A stretch of DNA of 64,000 nt from Streblospio benedicti (GCA_019095985.1 CM032661.1:17345612-17409611); one strand, 5' to 3'. Counted from the stretch's first letter, positions 12,061 through 25,000 are shown. The notes: generated from the sequence alone by a model not told the origin. A program made the numbers and translations.

Positions 12061-13183
12061 CAAATAGATGTATTTACTTAATTTTCCAACGTCTATCAGC
12101 CTAACAGCCATCAATGTTATGTAGATTATACATTTTGAATGATATACCAATAATTGCAATTTTAAATGGCTTTATAACATATACCGGAAGTACTCATGGA
12201 CTTTTGTGTCTCAAAAGTAAATACTTTTAGACGAGTGTGCAACTTTTCTGCACAACTGGGAATTGAAGAATGCAAGAAGAGCATTGTGCTTTAGTGCCTT
12301 CAGTCATGTGCATGGGAATTCATTTTCATATCGTCATAATCTTAATTTACTGTGGGGTCTTATTTCCAGTATTATTTCATGAACTACTTATTTACTGGAA
12401 AAAAATTGTACAGGGCTGTGTAGGAAACGACCAGTACAAAAGAAACTTCATTAAAACCTTTAGTTGTGTGAGGGACTTTAAAATTATGTGCAATCATTTT
12501 GTAACATGTCGCTCAATGTGAATTAAGACTGTATTGTGAAAATGACCGTTCAGGTTAATATATAATGATTAATTTGTGTACAGCTTCAGTATGATATAGA
12601 ACTTTCTCCAAGGTTGAAGTGGGTACAAAGTTAGAATTCAAGTACATGTACTAGCACTACAGTATTTGTGTTGAAGTATGTTAACTTATTTTTAAATTAT
12701 AATAGGATCATGTCTGAAATACTACCATGGGCCTTTGTAACAGTCCCCCACATGATTTGCAACTAACCAGGTACACCTGTACACATCTCATAGGCACATT
12801 TTAAGAAAGAAGGTATACTTTGTTCTAACATAGATATGAAAATGAAAAAAGGTGATAGAGTAGTTTGTCATATACCTTTAAAGTCAATCTGCTAGCGATA
12901 TACATTTTGTATGTAACTAGACCATCAAATTCTTTTGTATATGACAATTTTTCAATCTAAAAGCCCGGTCATCGAGTCGTATACAGTATATTGGAATCAT
13001 TTGCATTTATGAGTGAATAATAAAGTATATTATATTGAATTATTGTCATTTGTAGGTTGTAGCATAATTTGATGGGAAAAAAAAGTAAGTTGTTGTATAT
13101 CAGTTGTGTCATATAAACAAAACTTTAATAACAAATAGTACTGCCGGTTACCATATCTTAACAAGTAGTCGTCGGGAACGCCA
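12061..13183. other. Intergenic, nothing recognised
   Basis: AT-rich sequence between the two-unit repeat and the minisatellite element. The one longer ORF (12270-12521) has no recognisable motif and I do not support it. Confidence 0.4.
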
Positions 13184-14340
13184 TAAATCTCCCCTTCCCC
13201 GATCAGGCCATTTCCCGATCAGGCCATTTTTTGAAAAGTAGGCCAAAGTACTCAAATATCAAATCACATGAGGAGAGTGACATAGTCATACAAAATGTCA
13301 AGTTTGGTGATGATAGGTAATAAAGTCTTCCCAGGAGACAGATAAACACAAATTTGTAATAATTTGTTTTTAAAAACACATTGTAACTTCATCAAAAGTA
13401 GGCCAAAGTACACCAAAATCTAATCAGCTCTGGAGAGTAGTACAACGAAGCTAAATATGAAGTTTGGTGACCATAGGTCAAATAATTCTCCCTGTAGAGT
13501 GTTAACAAGGTTTATTACGTAACGCTCGTAAGTTCAAAAGTAAGCCAAAGTACACCAATATCAAATCACGTGAGGAGAATGATATAGACATACCAAATGT
13601 CAAGTTTGATGATGATAAGTCATAAACTGTTCCCTGGAGACAGATAAACACAATTATGTAATAATTTGCTTTTAAAAACACATTGTAACTTCATCGAAAG
13701 TAGGCCAAAGTACACCAAAATCTAATCAGCTCTGGAGAGTAGTACAACGAAGCTAAATATGAAGTTTGGTGACCATAGGTCAAATACTTCTCCCTGTAGA
13801 GTGTTAACAAGGTTTATTACCTAACGCTCGTAAGTTCGAAAGTAGGCCAAAGTACACCGATATCAAATCACGTAAGGAGAGTGATATAGACATACCAAAT
13901 GTCAAGTTTGGTGATGATACGTCATAAACTGTTCCCAGGAGACAGATAAACACAATTACGTAATAATTGGTTTTAAAAAACACATCGTAACTTCATCAAA
14001 AGTAGGCCAAAGTACACCAAAATCTAATCAGGTCTGGAGAGTAGTACAACAAAGCTAGATATCAAGTTTGGTGACCATAGGTCAAATACTTCTCCCTGTA
14101 GAGTGTTAACAAGGTTTATTACGTAACGCTCGTAAGTTTGTCAAAAGTAGGCCAAAGTACAAACAAAATTTTTTGAGAGGTACATTTTTCCTCAAACAAA
14201 ACATATTCAATTTGCAAATCAATAGCTCAAGTGGTCTTCGAGTTATCAGCCTGTTTATTTTGGACGCACGCACTCACGAAGCACGGACAGACAGAAGCAA
14301 AGCTAGAAATCTCCCTCCGGACTTCGTCCGGGGAGACTTA
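13184..14340. mobile_element. Element with inverted ends filled by a ~302-bp minisatellite
   Basis: The ends are TAAATCTCCCC (13184) and its imperfect complement GGGGAGACTTA (to 14340). Inside are about 3.5 tandem units of roughly 302 bp. The block AAGTAGGCCAAAGTAC recurs near 13236, 13541, 13841 and 14143, with an offset half-unit copy near 13396, 13700 and 13999, so each unit is itself a diverged dimer of 150-160 bp. The right part carries GGACGCACGCACTCACG and GCACGGACAGACAGA. No ORF was found. It is likely a non-autonomous element carrying an internal tandem array. Confidence 0.7.
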
Positions 14341-15036
14341 AATAGCTGTTAAGAATATCAGAAAGAATAAACGCAAGATTAAATATTGAATTTATATAAG
14401 TTACAAGTCTTCATTATAACATAACCTTGTACAATATATTTTGAATTAAAAATCCTATTTATTTAGTATGCAGCGCTTGGTCTCATTTTGTTACATAATG
14501 TTCTTTTTATGCTGTGTGATATTTATTCACAATAGTTTAATTTTGAATTTTTATTTATTAACGTTTTCAAACCATGTGGGTTTTTTGTCAAAAAAACTAA
14601 AATAGAAATACAAGTTAAAACAGTGCAAATACTGTATTATCATTAACAAAATGAGAACCTATTTTGACACTTTTAACACTGATACTAACTAATGAAAGTA
14701 AATAGATGGAGAACTTTGTCACTTGGACTGCCGAAGCTGATGAGATATCAGCTTAAATCTGTAACTAAAGACAAAATGAAAAGTTCGAAAGGCTACCAAT
14801 CTAAAGGTATTTTCTCATTAATTCATAAAACTAATTTCACATTAATGATTGTTACTAGTATGATCAACATTATTGTTTTGGAGTTACTTTTAGAAATTTT
14901 CACAGCAATATGAATTTGACTAGCGATAAAAAAAAGCTAATTAATTCCTGATTAAGAATTACCTACATCCACTAACATTACTAAACAATAACGTAAAATA
15001 TAAACATATTACAAATTATTTGTACATGAATACACA
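14341..15036. other. Intergenic tail between TCF25 and EMC8
   Basis: Very AT-rich spacer between the convergent TCF25 (+) and EMC8-like (-) genes. It probably contains the 3' UTR of the latter. No other feature was seen. Confidence 0.4.
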
Positions 15037-18000
15037 TTATGTGGAATGCTCGACCAGTTGATTTAACTCCAAGTTTTTCCAGTCTAACGATATGTCATCC
15101 AAATGATTATCAAAATCTACAAGTGTCCGGAACTTCTTGTTTTCTAGAAGATATCCTGCAGTTTCTAGCGCACCATCCTCCACAGTTTCTCTGTAATCAT
15201 AAACTTTTTGTAATCAACTGAAAAAATAATGACCCGATATATTTGCTTACCACATTAATTTATGAAATAAAAAAACAACACTTGCAAATTACTAAATATA
15301 CATCAAAATACTTCATAACATTCATGAAAAAGTAGCAAATGTATTGGATAGTTTAAGGTTATGTATTATACATGTAGTCTGTACTCTGTAATAATTAAAA
15401 AATACACACATATATATATATATATATACTCAGTATATTATATAGCTATTTTAATGTGTCAAGTTTTTTTACTGTAAGTTTTGTTAATTGTATGTACTAT
15501 GTATTTCCTGATGAGGCCATTAGAAAAATGGTCAAAAATATTAGAAATTAATAAAAATTAAATAAGAAACATAATACTAAATTCTAAATTGTTAAAATAA
15601 AATAAAATAAAACATTTTGAAAATAGTTATTAGATGCCAATATAATAGGTGGAAAGAAAAATAAGAAATACATTCTAAAGTGTCCTTCCCAAGATTAGAT
15701 TTGAGAATCTATTACCTTTGTTCTTTAATTTTCAACTTGTCATCTTTATATTGGAACATTCTATAAACTTCTGTAGTATCATTATCCATTCTTTTATTAT
15801 CAATCTAGGAAATCAGAAATCATTTATCATTAACGTTCACTTATTAAACATTACAACAAAACAAACAAATACAGTTTCATGTGCAAAAGCACGATTAGAA
15901 TTTCCAATTAGTAATATTACTGGTATGCATGACTTCATTAAAACCTGAAAAGAAATATGACATACCCATATACGTATTCATATTTACATTAATTTTAAAA
16001 GACTTTTCGAAATAATTACAATAATTAGTGAGGTATTCAGTGTCTATTCTTGTTTGCTGAATTATATAGTAATTTCTTACTTAAATGTTAATTTTTATTT
16101 AATTTCCCACTATTAATATTAAATGATTTAAATCCATTTTTGCAAATTTCCCACTTACACTTTAATTATAAGATAACACTTAAACACTATCAGGACTCAT
16201 TCTTACCATAAACAAAATAGCTTCTGGTTCATAGCTTTGAATTTTTTCCAAGATTCTAATGGCAATTGTATTTGGCCTGAAACAGATATAAATACACATA
16301 TAAAAATTACTATAAAACAAAGTCTTTTTGGCAAAGTGATAAAACTGTACAAAGGTGATAGTTACTAGATATGTAAACATTGTACGAAGTTTGAATGTTT
16401 TGTTTTAATCAGTATAGAAATTATTGCAGAAAAATAAGAAAATTAACAACAACAAAAATGACCTAAAACAACTTCTGAAAAAATCTCACTGTAGTCTGCA
16501 AAGTGCAAATATGGGAACAGATCACCAGGGATAATTCTGGGCTGCGCCATTGCGCCATAGGCACACTGTTTTTCTGATTGGCACAATCACTTTTAGCTTA
16601 CTGTGCCATTTTTGGGTTACACAAGCGATATCTTTCTACGTGTGTTGCTCATGACTGGATATATTAAGAGGCGTTTAAAGTTATACACACATTTTATATG
16701 TTTTGTTCTTCAATATATTTGATTTGGCTACTTTGTGATATCATTCGCTGGGTCAATACTCCAAATCAATTACCAGTTCATGTGTAAACAGTAATTTTCT
16801 ATGACAAACACCCATTTATAAGTCATTTGAGATCTGGCCCACCATCTTGCAAAATGGCACGCTTTTTTGTGAGCAAGTGTGCCAAAATGGCACACACTGT
16901 ATTTCACCCAGAATTATCCCTGGATCACTATTTACATATACAAAATGTACCAAGTTTGAATGCTTAATTTCAAGCAATATTGGACACTGTTTCAGAAAAT
17001 CGACATATTAGAAATTGATCTAAGAGGCCCTTTCTGGAATGCACACTGTAATTGGCATAATACCAAAATTGGACGACAGTGATCTTCCTACTGGTTCAAA
17101 AAAACACAATCCTTGCACTTAAGCTCAAGCATCACAAATATCCATATTCAAAATTAAGGCTTTACTTACTGTGTATTATCTGCAAAATTTTCATTTGCTT
17201 GATAATATCCAGCAATCGTCAAATTTCTTTCTTGGCAATAGTTGTCAATCTGAAAGTATATAATTCCCCTCATGATTAGGAAAAACAAGCAGAATTTGTA
17301 TAATCATAAAGAACACTGCAAAGATCATGACAATAAAAATTTCATTAACTTCAGTAAATTCCTTCCACATTTCGGGTATCAAATCAAGTAATAAGTCAAA
17401 AAAATATTTATAATTGTTAACCACTACAGTATTAATGATTGTTTTAGAAACCATTTTATGAAAAAGACTCGGGGTCGAAAACGTTCAAATAAATTCAGAT
17501 TATATTTTCAGTATTAACTAAAATCTTATTTAAAGCTTTCCGCCCCTACAGAACCTTAATCATAACAACATATAATACGGTCGGGCAGGCACGGCCTTAT
17601 GAATGCATTGATGTGGTCAACACCTAGACTGCACGCTCACAGACTAGCCCCCTTTGGTGTATGGTAAACATGGCTGATTTACATCGCATACAGAGTTCAA
17701 ATTCCCTCTCACGCAGTTACAACTAATTTCTTAAAAATAGCAACATTGTATCTGCATATTTCATCAGACGTGTTCTAAATTTAGAATATCCAGTGTAGAC
17801 CATTTGTGCTGGATACACCAAACCCACAAAAAAATTTTGACCACGGATAATAGTCATTCTTGTTTACAACATGCTCAAGATTCTTATGCACCATAGATCA
17901 TATAATTTTAATGAACCATAATAATTGTGTTTATCATGCGACAATATAAGTAAGTAGCTTTATATACATTTATTAGTTCATCATAACACAACACAAATAC

Positions 18001-20044
18001 AATTTTACAGTTGACAGTTTCGGCAACTCCTGTCACCAATTTCAAAACGTCTCTGCGCATGTCAAGGTCACTCAGCACGACTTCCGATGCCGAAAATCGG
18101 GTCGTACACGTGAGAGAGTTGAAAGGTCTTTTGAAAAAGTCAAAGCACAGATAGAAAAGAAGAAGGAAGGAGGAAAGGACAAGAGAAAGAAAAAGAATAA
18201 GGACTCAGCAGGCTCCAAAGGATTAGTCATCTTACCTTACGAAAAGGGGTAACAGAGGGTATTTCACGTATCCTCAATAAGCACCAAGTGTCTACAGCGG
18301 TGAAGCCCCTACAGACTATCAGGAACATTCTCGTTCATCCTAAGGACAAACAGGATAAGCTAGAGAAATGTGAAGTGGTGTACAAAATTCCCTGTAAGTC
18401 TTGCAAGAGTGTGTATGTTGGGGAAACTGGCAGAAAACTGGGCACCCGTGTAAAAGAACACATGAAGGATGTGGAGCAGAACGGTGGGGGATCTTTTACC
18501 AGAGCAGCGAGGAAAGAATCCCTTACCCAAATCAGCAAGAGTGCGATCACAGACCATGTAAAACAGAACAATCATGAAATAGACTGGGAGGAAGTGAGTG
18601 TACTGGATAGGGAGAGGGATTGGAGAACAAGAACCATCAGGGAGGCGATAAAGATACGAGAACAGAAGCAGGTCATGAACCGAGACGAGGGGGCCTTTCA
18701 ACTCTCTCACGTGTACGACCCGATTTTCGGCATCGGAAGTCGTGCTGAGTGACCTTGACATGCGCAGAGACGTTTTGAAAATGGTGACAGGAGTTGCCGA
18801 AACTGTCAACTGTAAAATTGTATTTGTGTTGTGTTATGATGAACTAATAAATGTATATATATATGTATTCCAACACGATGAACTCGTTCAAGGATATAAG
18901 TAGCTTTATTTTGACACATCAAACACTATTGCGGGTTCATTAATAGCTGTGTTACGATTGTTTATACATTAAAATGCACGAACTGGGTGTGCAGTGCTCT
19001 AGCCCCCCTCAAAAGTATGTGAAAAAATTGATAGATCACCAATTGCTATACCGGCCATACACATAAACCATGAATGTTATGTATGGCGTGAAATTTAGTG
19101 ACCATTATAAGTGGGGCTGCGTTCGTTTAGCACACTATTTCCACACGGGTTCACACATTTCATGCATGCGCAGTATTGTTATAACAAGAACGGCAAAGTG
19201 GCAAACACAAGTAGAAAAAATGAAGAAAGATGGATGACCTATTAACATGTCAAAATCATGTCAAATTAACATGTCAAATGATTTTTATTTTTTGAAGATG
19301 AATTTGATTGGACTTGGTCTAGAGACATAATTCCTATTTTGATTAAATAAACTAAGAGGCAAAATATTTTTCCACTCACACCAGACCGTTGTAACGATCA
19401 ACTCTCGCATCCATTTTGAGAAGTGTAGCAACACGGGTTGCAACCCCAATATCCGCAGGTGGGAAAGTGTCCCACTCGTGTACATACACTCGTCACCACT
19501 CGTCGTTCTCATTGCCTAATTTGCACACGTGTGTAGCTACACGGGTTCAAAACGAACGCAGCCAGGGAGTTCACATCATAGGTACAATTCACGGATTGTG
19601 TGTATGACCGAACACTGCACTTGATGCTCTAGCCCCCCACCCCCACCCCCACCATTGGCACCAAACATTGTGACAAAGGTTCACGGTCCGCCATAGAATC
19701 CTCCTACCCCACCCTGTCTTAAATAATGAATGGTCCCTTAGCATGATAATTTACTATGTAGTTTATTTTTTTATTTTTTTTTTAACTGTGGTGATAATTA
19801 AAGTTGTGCTATAAGTATAATGATGGGAAAACAGTCAAACCTGCATGAGGGCAACTTCGGCCATAGGAGCTAGCGCCAATGAAAGGTGAAAGAGAGGCAC
19901 AGCATCCACAAACTTAACAGTCTTGGCTTCTTTAGATTTTCCTTTTTCAGCTAAGAGCACCCCATTTATTGAGGAGTGAGGATATTTAGCAGCATGAAGC
20001 AATAATTTGCTGTAAGCAAGTTTACTGACCACAATTTCTGCCAT
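15037..20044 (-). CDS. EMC8: EMC8/EMC9-like subunit of the ER membrane protein complex
   Basis: Exons on the minus strand: 20044-19841, 17249-17170, 16276-16207, 15804-15716 and about 15217-15037. The product reads MAEIVVSKLAYSKLLLHAAK...INGVLLAE...VDAVPLFHLSLALAPMAEVAL, then IDNYCQERNLTIAGYYQAN, PNTIAIRILEKIQ, IDNKRMDNDTTEVYRMF and LVDFDNHLDDISLDW. These are the hallmarks of EMC8/EMC9, an MPN-fold subunit on the cytosolic side of the EMC, which inserts tail-anchored and multipass proteins into the ER. Exons 1 to 4 join in phase. The join of exon 4 (ending phase 2) to the acceptor at 15218-15219 meets an in-frame TGA a few bases in, so a microexon, another acceptor or a base error must lie there. 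The gene is head-to-head with XRCC6, about 2 kb apart. Confidence 0.88.
16526..16922. mobile_element. Small hAT-like non-autonomous element with target duplication
   Basis: Perfect inverted ends CAGGGATAATTCTGGG and CCCAGAATTATCCCTG are flanked on both sides by GATCAC (16520-16525 and 16923-16928). It is about 397 bp and non-coding, with internal GCGCCAT/GTGCCA motifs. The CAGGG start is typical of hAT ends, though hAT duplications are usually 8 bp, so the superfamily call is tentative. It lies in an EMC8 intron. Confidence 0.8.
17961..18890 (+). mobile_element. Penelope-like element fragment with GIY-YIG endonuclease and inverted arms
   Basis: The plus-strand frame 18288-18752 encodes a GIY-YIG-type domain: VVYKIPCKSCKSVYVGETGR, then LGTRVKEHMKDV and SAITDHVKQNNHEIDW. 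This is the C-terminal endonuclease of Penelope-like retroelements. Upstream a KG.TEGISRILNKHQ-like block matches the preceding part of such ORFs. The reverse transcriptase is absent. The 3' end, including the last ~25 codons, is present again in reverse complement on the left (about 17966-18124 against 18693-18857, nearly identical). Such inverted terminal copies are known in this family. The copy is partial and broken, and the close match of the arms suggests a fairly recent insertion. It lies in EMC8 intron 1. Confidence 0.85.
19032..19630. mobile_element. MITE with a second MITE nested inside
   Basis: The outer ends match the 135-bp element at 27157-27291: left ATCACCAATTGCTATACCGG with CCATACAC, right GTGTATGACCGAACACTGCA then CTTGATGCTCT. 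Between them sits another element at about 19115-19563 with inverted ends GGCTGCGTTCGTTT and AAAACGAACGCAGCC. Neither codes for protein. Both lie in EMC8 intron 1. Confidence 0.7.
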
Positions 20045-20713
20045 GTTGAATAGTAGTTACATATGCGATTCATTTGCAAACGTCAAAGATTTATACCACT
20101 TAGAGTTTTTTGGCAGTATACCTCGACAAAGCTTAGTTGATTAAGAATGAAGTTATAACAGTATCTGTACGATATGTAGCAGGCAATATTAAAGCTGAAA
20201 ATAAGTCATGAAATGTTAGTATAGATACAAACCATTTATACAACTCACAACTTACATTTATGTATTTGATTCTAATAGATGAAGCCAATATTTCAAAATC
20301 TGTTACATATATACATAGCAATTTATTGCCTCACCAACCAATTGTAATATTTGAAAAAAACTATTATTCAATGTTAGGGTCTGTGAAAAAACTATGTCCA
20401 TATCACTCAGCCTTAACAGTTGCTGGCCTCGCCAATGCTTAATTGTCATTTCAGAATTTATTGTTAATTGTAAGTTTACTCATCATAACATATATTTTAT
20501 CCATCGCACCACAACAATTAAAGTGTTAACAATTATTTTGAATAGAAGTATTGTGAACTCTATTTTATTTACGTATATTTTGAAACATGTTTTATATTAT
20601 CGCCCATCTATGTATAGAGGTTTAAACCCTATGAGTGTAATATCACATACATAGGTAGGGACATATTAAAGCTTGAATAAAATGTTGACAATTACATAGA
20701 TTGTTGACAATTA
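20045..20713. promoter_or_regulatory. EMC8-XRCC6 shared upstream region, EMC8 side
   Basis: Head-to-head intergenic space between the EMC8 start (20044, minus) and the XRCC6 start (22006, plus). No TATA box or other element can be assigned with confidence. AT-rich throughout. Confidence 0.35.
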
Positions 20714-21017
20714 GATAGACAGCCGAACGGAAATCCTTGAATGAACGTTAATTACGATAATGTGATTTTAAACACTTTTATCATTCAAACAGCATCGAAA
20801 TTTTTACATAATATAATGTATTGACACCAACATAAACATAGACATTCAATATATCTTCAGTGTATCAATATGAAATCTTTAAAACCACATTATTGGAATT
20901 AACGTTCATTCTAACCAAACGTATTTGGCACGAGCATCGAGACGCGATCTCGAAATCGCGTCTTGAAGCCAAATACGTTTGGTTACGTTCATTCATGGTC
21001 TTCCGTTCGGCAGTCTA
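20714..21017. mobile_element. Palindromic MITE carrying a 74-bp hairpin insertion with 9-bp target duplication
   Basis: The outer arms AGACAGCCGAACGGAA and TTCCGTTCGGCAGTCT are inverted, and the inner arms AATGAACGTTAATTAC and AATTAACGTTCATT continue the palindrome. In the right arm a 74-bp hairpin (20911-20984, arms CTAACCAAACGTATTTGGC and GCCAAATACGTTTGGTT) is flanked by two copies of ACGTTCATT (20902-20910 and 20985-20993). A 9-bp duplication is typical of Mutator-like transposition. The element lies between EMC8 and XRCC6. Confidence 0.85.
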
Positions 21018-22005
21018 GCTATATATATGTGTGTTGAAGTCGATTTAATCAAAACAAAAGTAACTTTTTAGTAGATTAATTGAAATTGTTTCTCTAATAA
21101 TATATAGATCGTTTAATTTAAATGATGGGGTATAATAACCTATAGGTTATACGTTAGCTAACATATTCGGCTCTGTTAGGTTTTTTTTGCGATGTGTCAA
21201 CTTGGCTCTGCTCAAGCTTGCTCGTGCCTCTCGAGGCCATATACATTTGGTTAGGGGTACATGTATGAGCTCATTTGTTCTGTTCATCTGTTGGCATGCA
21301 TTATATTTCACAGCGCAGTCACTCATTGCAATGCATATGGTATTTTAAGATTGGGTTGGGGTACTAGAATTACATTAGATGTTAAATAACTACGCACAAG
21401 GCTCACCATGCGATCTCTTTGATGTTTATTGATTTTTTGTATTTTCCTCATCATAGCAACATGTGTGCCAGATTCATGAACACTTACAAAAAACACATTT
21501 TAGTTTAAATTTTCCACTAGAATACTGTCCTTGCGCATTCAAATCTTAATATTCTGAAATGACATCCTATATGATAATACGTTTTTAAAAAGATATCTTA
21601 TCCTAACAAAATGTGTCCACTTCTATGAAACAAGTTTTTGGTGGTGACTAGTACTGGAAGTCCGCCACACCAACTTCATCATAATTTATTCATATGGAGT
21701 TGTCTTTCAGAAATAGAAAAAAGACCAATATGGCTTTTTTCGCACAATGCGCACTGACCAAAAGTAACGATATTCTACTACAATTTGTATGTTGTAGACA
21801 AGAGATTAAACTTACGATTTAGACCGTTTCCCAGATGTGTCTTGATGGATACATTTTTGCAATTTATCCCCAAATTTTGACAACTTTCGGAAGCTCACTT
21901 TTTTGTATGCCCCAAGTACAAATACATAATAACAGGTCACAGTGGTTTCATTTCATTAAGTCAAACAAAAGTCTATCTAATCCTGAAAATATTAACCACG
22001 TTTAG
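21018..22005. promoter_or_regulatory. XRCC6 upstream region
   Basis: About 1 kb before the XRCC6 ATG. At 21225-21260 a block with GCTCGTGCCTCTCGAGG and ACATTTGGTTAGG resembles half of the hairpin at 20911-20984. No promoter motif can be assigned. Confidence 0.35.
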
Positions 22006-25000
22006 ATGGCTGACTGGAACTGGGACAAATTTGGTGATGATGACGATGAAGATAATGAGGAAATCGCCGACCAACGGGTAAGAATAAGAATTGTGATATT
22101 TTGCAGTTTTATTGATGTAACATTTATTTTCTCAAAGGAAAAATATGCTGAACTAGAATTTCATTCTAGAAGCATATAAATAGATACACCTTTTTGATTT
22201 TTCCTTGAATGAGTTCATCGTGTTGGCAATTAAGTAAATTTGTTATTTTCATCTTTCACAACACTAAAGAATTTATTTACGTTTGACAGTTTCGTCTGCT
22301 TCTGCAGACATTTTCAAAAAACACTACTGCGCATGTCAGATCATGGTTTACGGCCGCCGTCCCCGCCTGCGGTAAGCACTGGGTCGTAGACTCTCGCAAG
22401 CTGGTGGGCCCCCTCATCTCTGTTCATGGTCTGACTTTGCATCATGCTGTTCACATCCGGATGCAAAGTCCGACCATGAACAGCGATGAGGGAGCCCACC
22501 AGCTTGCGAGAGTTTACGACCCAGTGCTTGCCGCAGGCGGAGACGGCGGCCGTAAACCATGATCTGACATGCGTAGTAGTGTTTTTAAAAATGTCTGCAG
22601 AAGCAGACGAAACTTTCAAATGTAAATAAATTCTTTAGTGTTGTGAAAGATGATGAAAATAATAAATTTACCTTTTTGATTTATTTCAATTTCTTAATAT
22701 AGAACAAACTTTTTTTAATTGCGATTTTTCAATATCTATTGAGATATAGTATTGATTTTAATTGATTAGTGGCAGTTTGGCAGTCGAGATGGCCTCATTT
22801 TCTTATTGGACTGCTCCGAAGCCATGTTTGCGAGGGAAGGAGATGATGATGAATCAGCATTTGAGAGATGCATTAAAGTAAGATATTTTGCATTATGTAA
22901 CCATTTTTTGCTTATACAATGTATTTAATTGACTAGGGTTTCAAAATGACATTCATGACAGATTACATCAGAGATCACTTTTTTTGTCTTACAACTTTTC
23001 TCATAATATTACATAAGATATTTTGTAAATGGCTTAGTCAAGTACTTTGGTTTACATATGCAATCCAAAGCATTGACTCGCATAATTTATCTCAGTTTTG
23101 ACTATTTTTAATCTATTTCAGTGTGCAAAGAGTCTCATTCAGGCAAAAATAATCAGTAGTGAAAAAGATCTGCTGGGTTTGGTGTTTTATGCTACTGTAA
23201 GTTAATTTAGTTCTAGGTCTCTATCTTTCTTATATGAATAATGATATATTTCATTTTTTTAAACTCCAGCACATGCTCAATGCTATGTAAATATGAGTGA
23301 GTTTAACTTATTCTTCTTTTCCTAATAATGCAGAAATTGTTTTGTTTTTTGTGATGCTCAATTCATAGTGATCAGTTAAAATCAACCAAGTTACAGTTAA
23401 CATGTTTTGATTTTCAATTTTGAATATAGTAATTAAAAAAATCCGGACTCTTAAAAGGTGGCACACAATGCAACAATAGTTGGAATCTTATATGATTTTT
23501 ATCCTACAGGAGAAAGACAAGAACCCAAGTGACTTCAAAAATGTGTACATTATGCATGACTTAGATCAACCTGGAGCAGAACGAGTCCTTGAACTGGAAG
23601 ACTTCCTCGGTAAGAGGTGTATTTCTGTATGCACAATTGCACATACAGCAGTTTTTTCTATTGTTTTTTTAAGGTCAGCATAAACTTCATTTGATTGAAT
23701 GATTTATATGTTCATCATTAATTATTATTTAACCTGTTATCTCATTTATTTTATGAACATTTTCCGCAGGTCAACTTTATCGATTAAATATGTGTAATTT
23801 ATATGTCTATAATTTAACCGTAATTTTCCGAAAGAACATCCATTTTGCAAAGTTTCTTATTCTAACTTGTGTTTTGCTTCCATATATTGGACTTCAATCA
23901 ATCTTTCAAATTAAATCCTATATAATATCTTCCTTAATGCCAAAACATTGAATTGGACGTGTGATACAATGCATTATGATCATCCAGGAAAATGGTCGTT
24001 ATGTCACAGCAAAGTATCTGCCTTGATTTATCCAAGCTTTGCTTCTCTCCATGTTTGTTGGTGTGCAATATGTTTAAAAACTCATACATAGGACTACTCA
24101 GTTTTCCAACTTTTCCAAGTTTAATGTCTCAGTTCCTTAATAAGAAATATGACTGTTTTGATATTAATCATGGGTGACTTGCTTTTCTTCCTACAGAGGA
24201 GGATAGTAACAACGCTGATTTCAAGAGGAAATACGGGCACAGTACCACCTATAGTCTGAGTGATGCACTATGGACATGTTCCAACATGTTCTCCAACTGG
24301 TAACAATACATTTTAGCACTTCTAGCAATGATCATAAAAGATATGTTCAAGATAATGTATTCTACAAGTCTTCATTATCAGTTTAAATTCTACTTCCAAT
24401 GTGTGTTAAAAGAAAATTGCTTAAAGATAATGCTTAGTCAAAAAAGAATTATTTTGTAAAAGCCAAGGTAAAAAATGCTGTTTCCATTGAAACATAGTAT
24501 AATATTTATCAAACTTTGAAAAATACCATGCTGCTTTGTTTATTAAATCACAAAATGTGAAAATGCTACGTAATCGAATGATTTTTGCCATTGGTACACC
24601 GTGATGAAAATTATTTTGTGTACATTTCTCACCTACACCTGTTTTGGTGATTTTATAGATGGCCTCTCGCGCAGAGGTATTTAAATTGTTCTAGTTATTC
24701 TCTTAGCACTGTTCAAGTGAAACAAGTTTTCAGAATGCACAAAACACATCATAGTGCTTCAATCAAAGCATTCTTGTTCGGCCGTGGAATATAACCTTTA
24801 AGAGATAATGATTTGGTTTTAATCGACATCATGATGGTTTGCAGTTCTATTTTGATAAACTTAACATATTTAAAAGTTTAATATCTTAATCTTATTGTAT
24901 TGTAATTTGCTTTCCATTTAATTAAATAAGGTTTTGATTTGCAGTTCTCAGAAGCTGGGGTCAAAGCGTGTCATGCTTTTTACAAATAATGACAATCCAC

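Noticed and set aside
12270-12521. 83-codon plus-strand ORF
   Set aside because: AT-rich composition, no motif, no splice-compatible neighbours and no paralogue.
13170-14340. CRISPR-like array
   Set aside because: Units are ~300 bp and contiguous without unique spacers; this is a minisatellite in animal DNA.
18360-18809. 149-codon minus-strand ORF
   Set aside because: Shadow frame opposite the GIY-YIG coding region.
19416-19607. Short plus-strand ORF in EMC8 intron 1
   Set aside because: It lies across the ends of two nested MITEs.
20260-20654. Overlapping short ORFs between EMC8 and XRCC6
   Set aside because: Chance frames in AT-rich promoter-proximal DNA; no conserved features.
22341-22619. 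92-codon minus-strand ORF inside the hairpin
   Set aside because: It is a read-through of the two inverted Penelope-like arms, not an independent gene.
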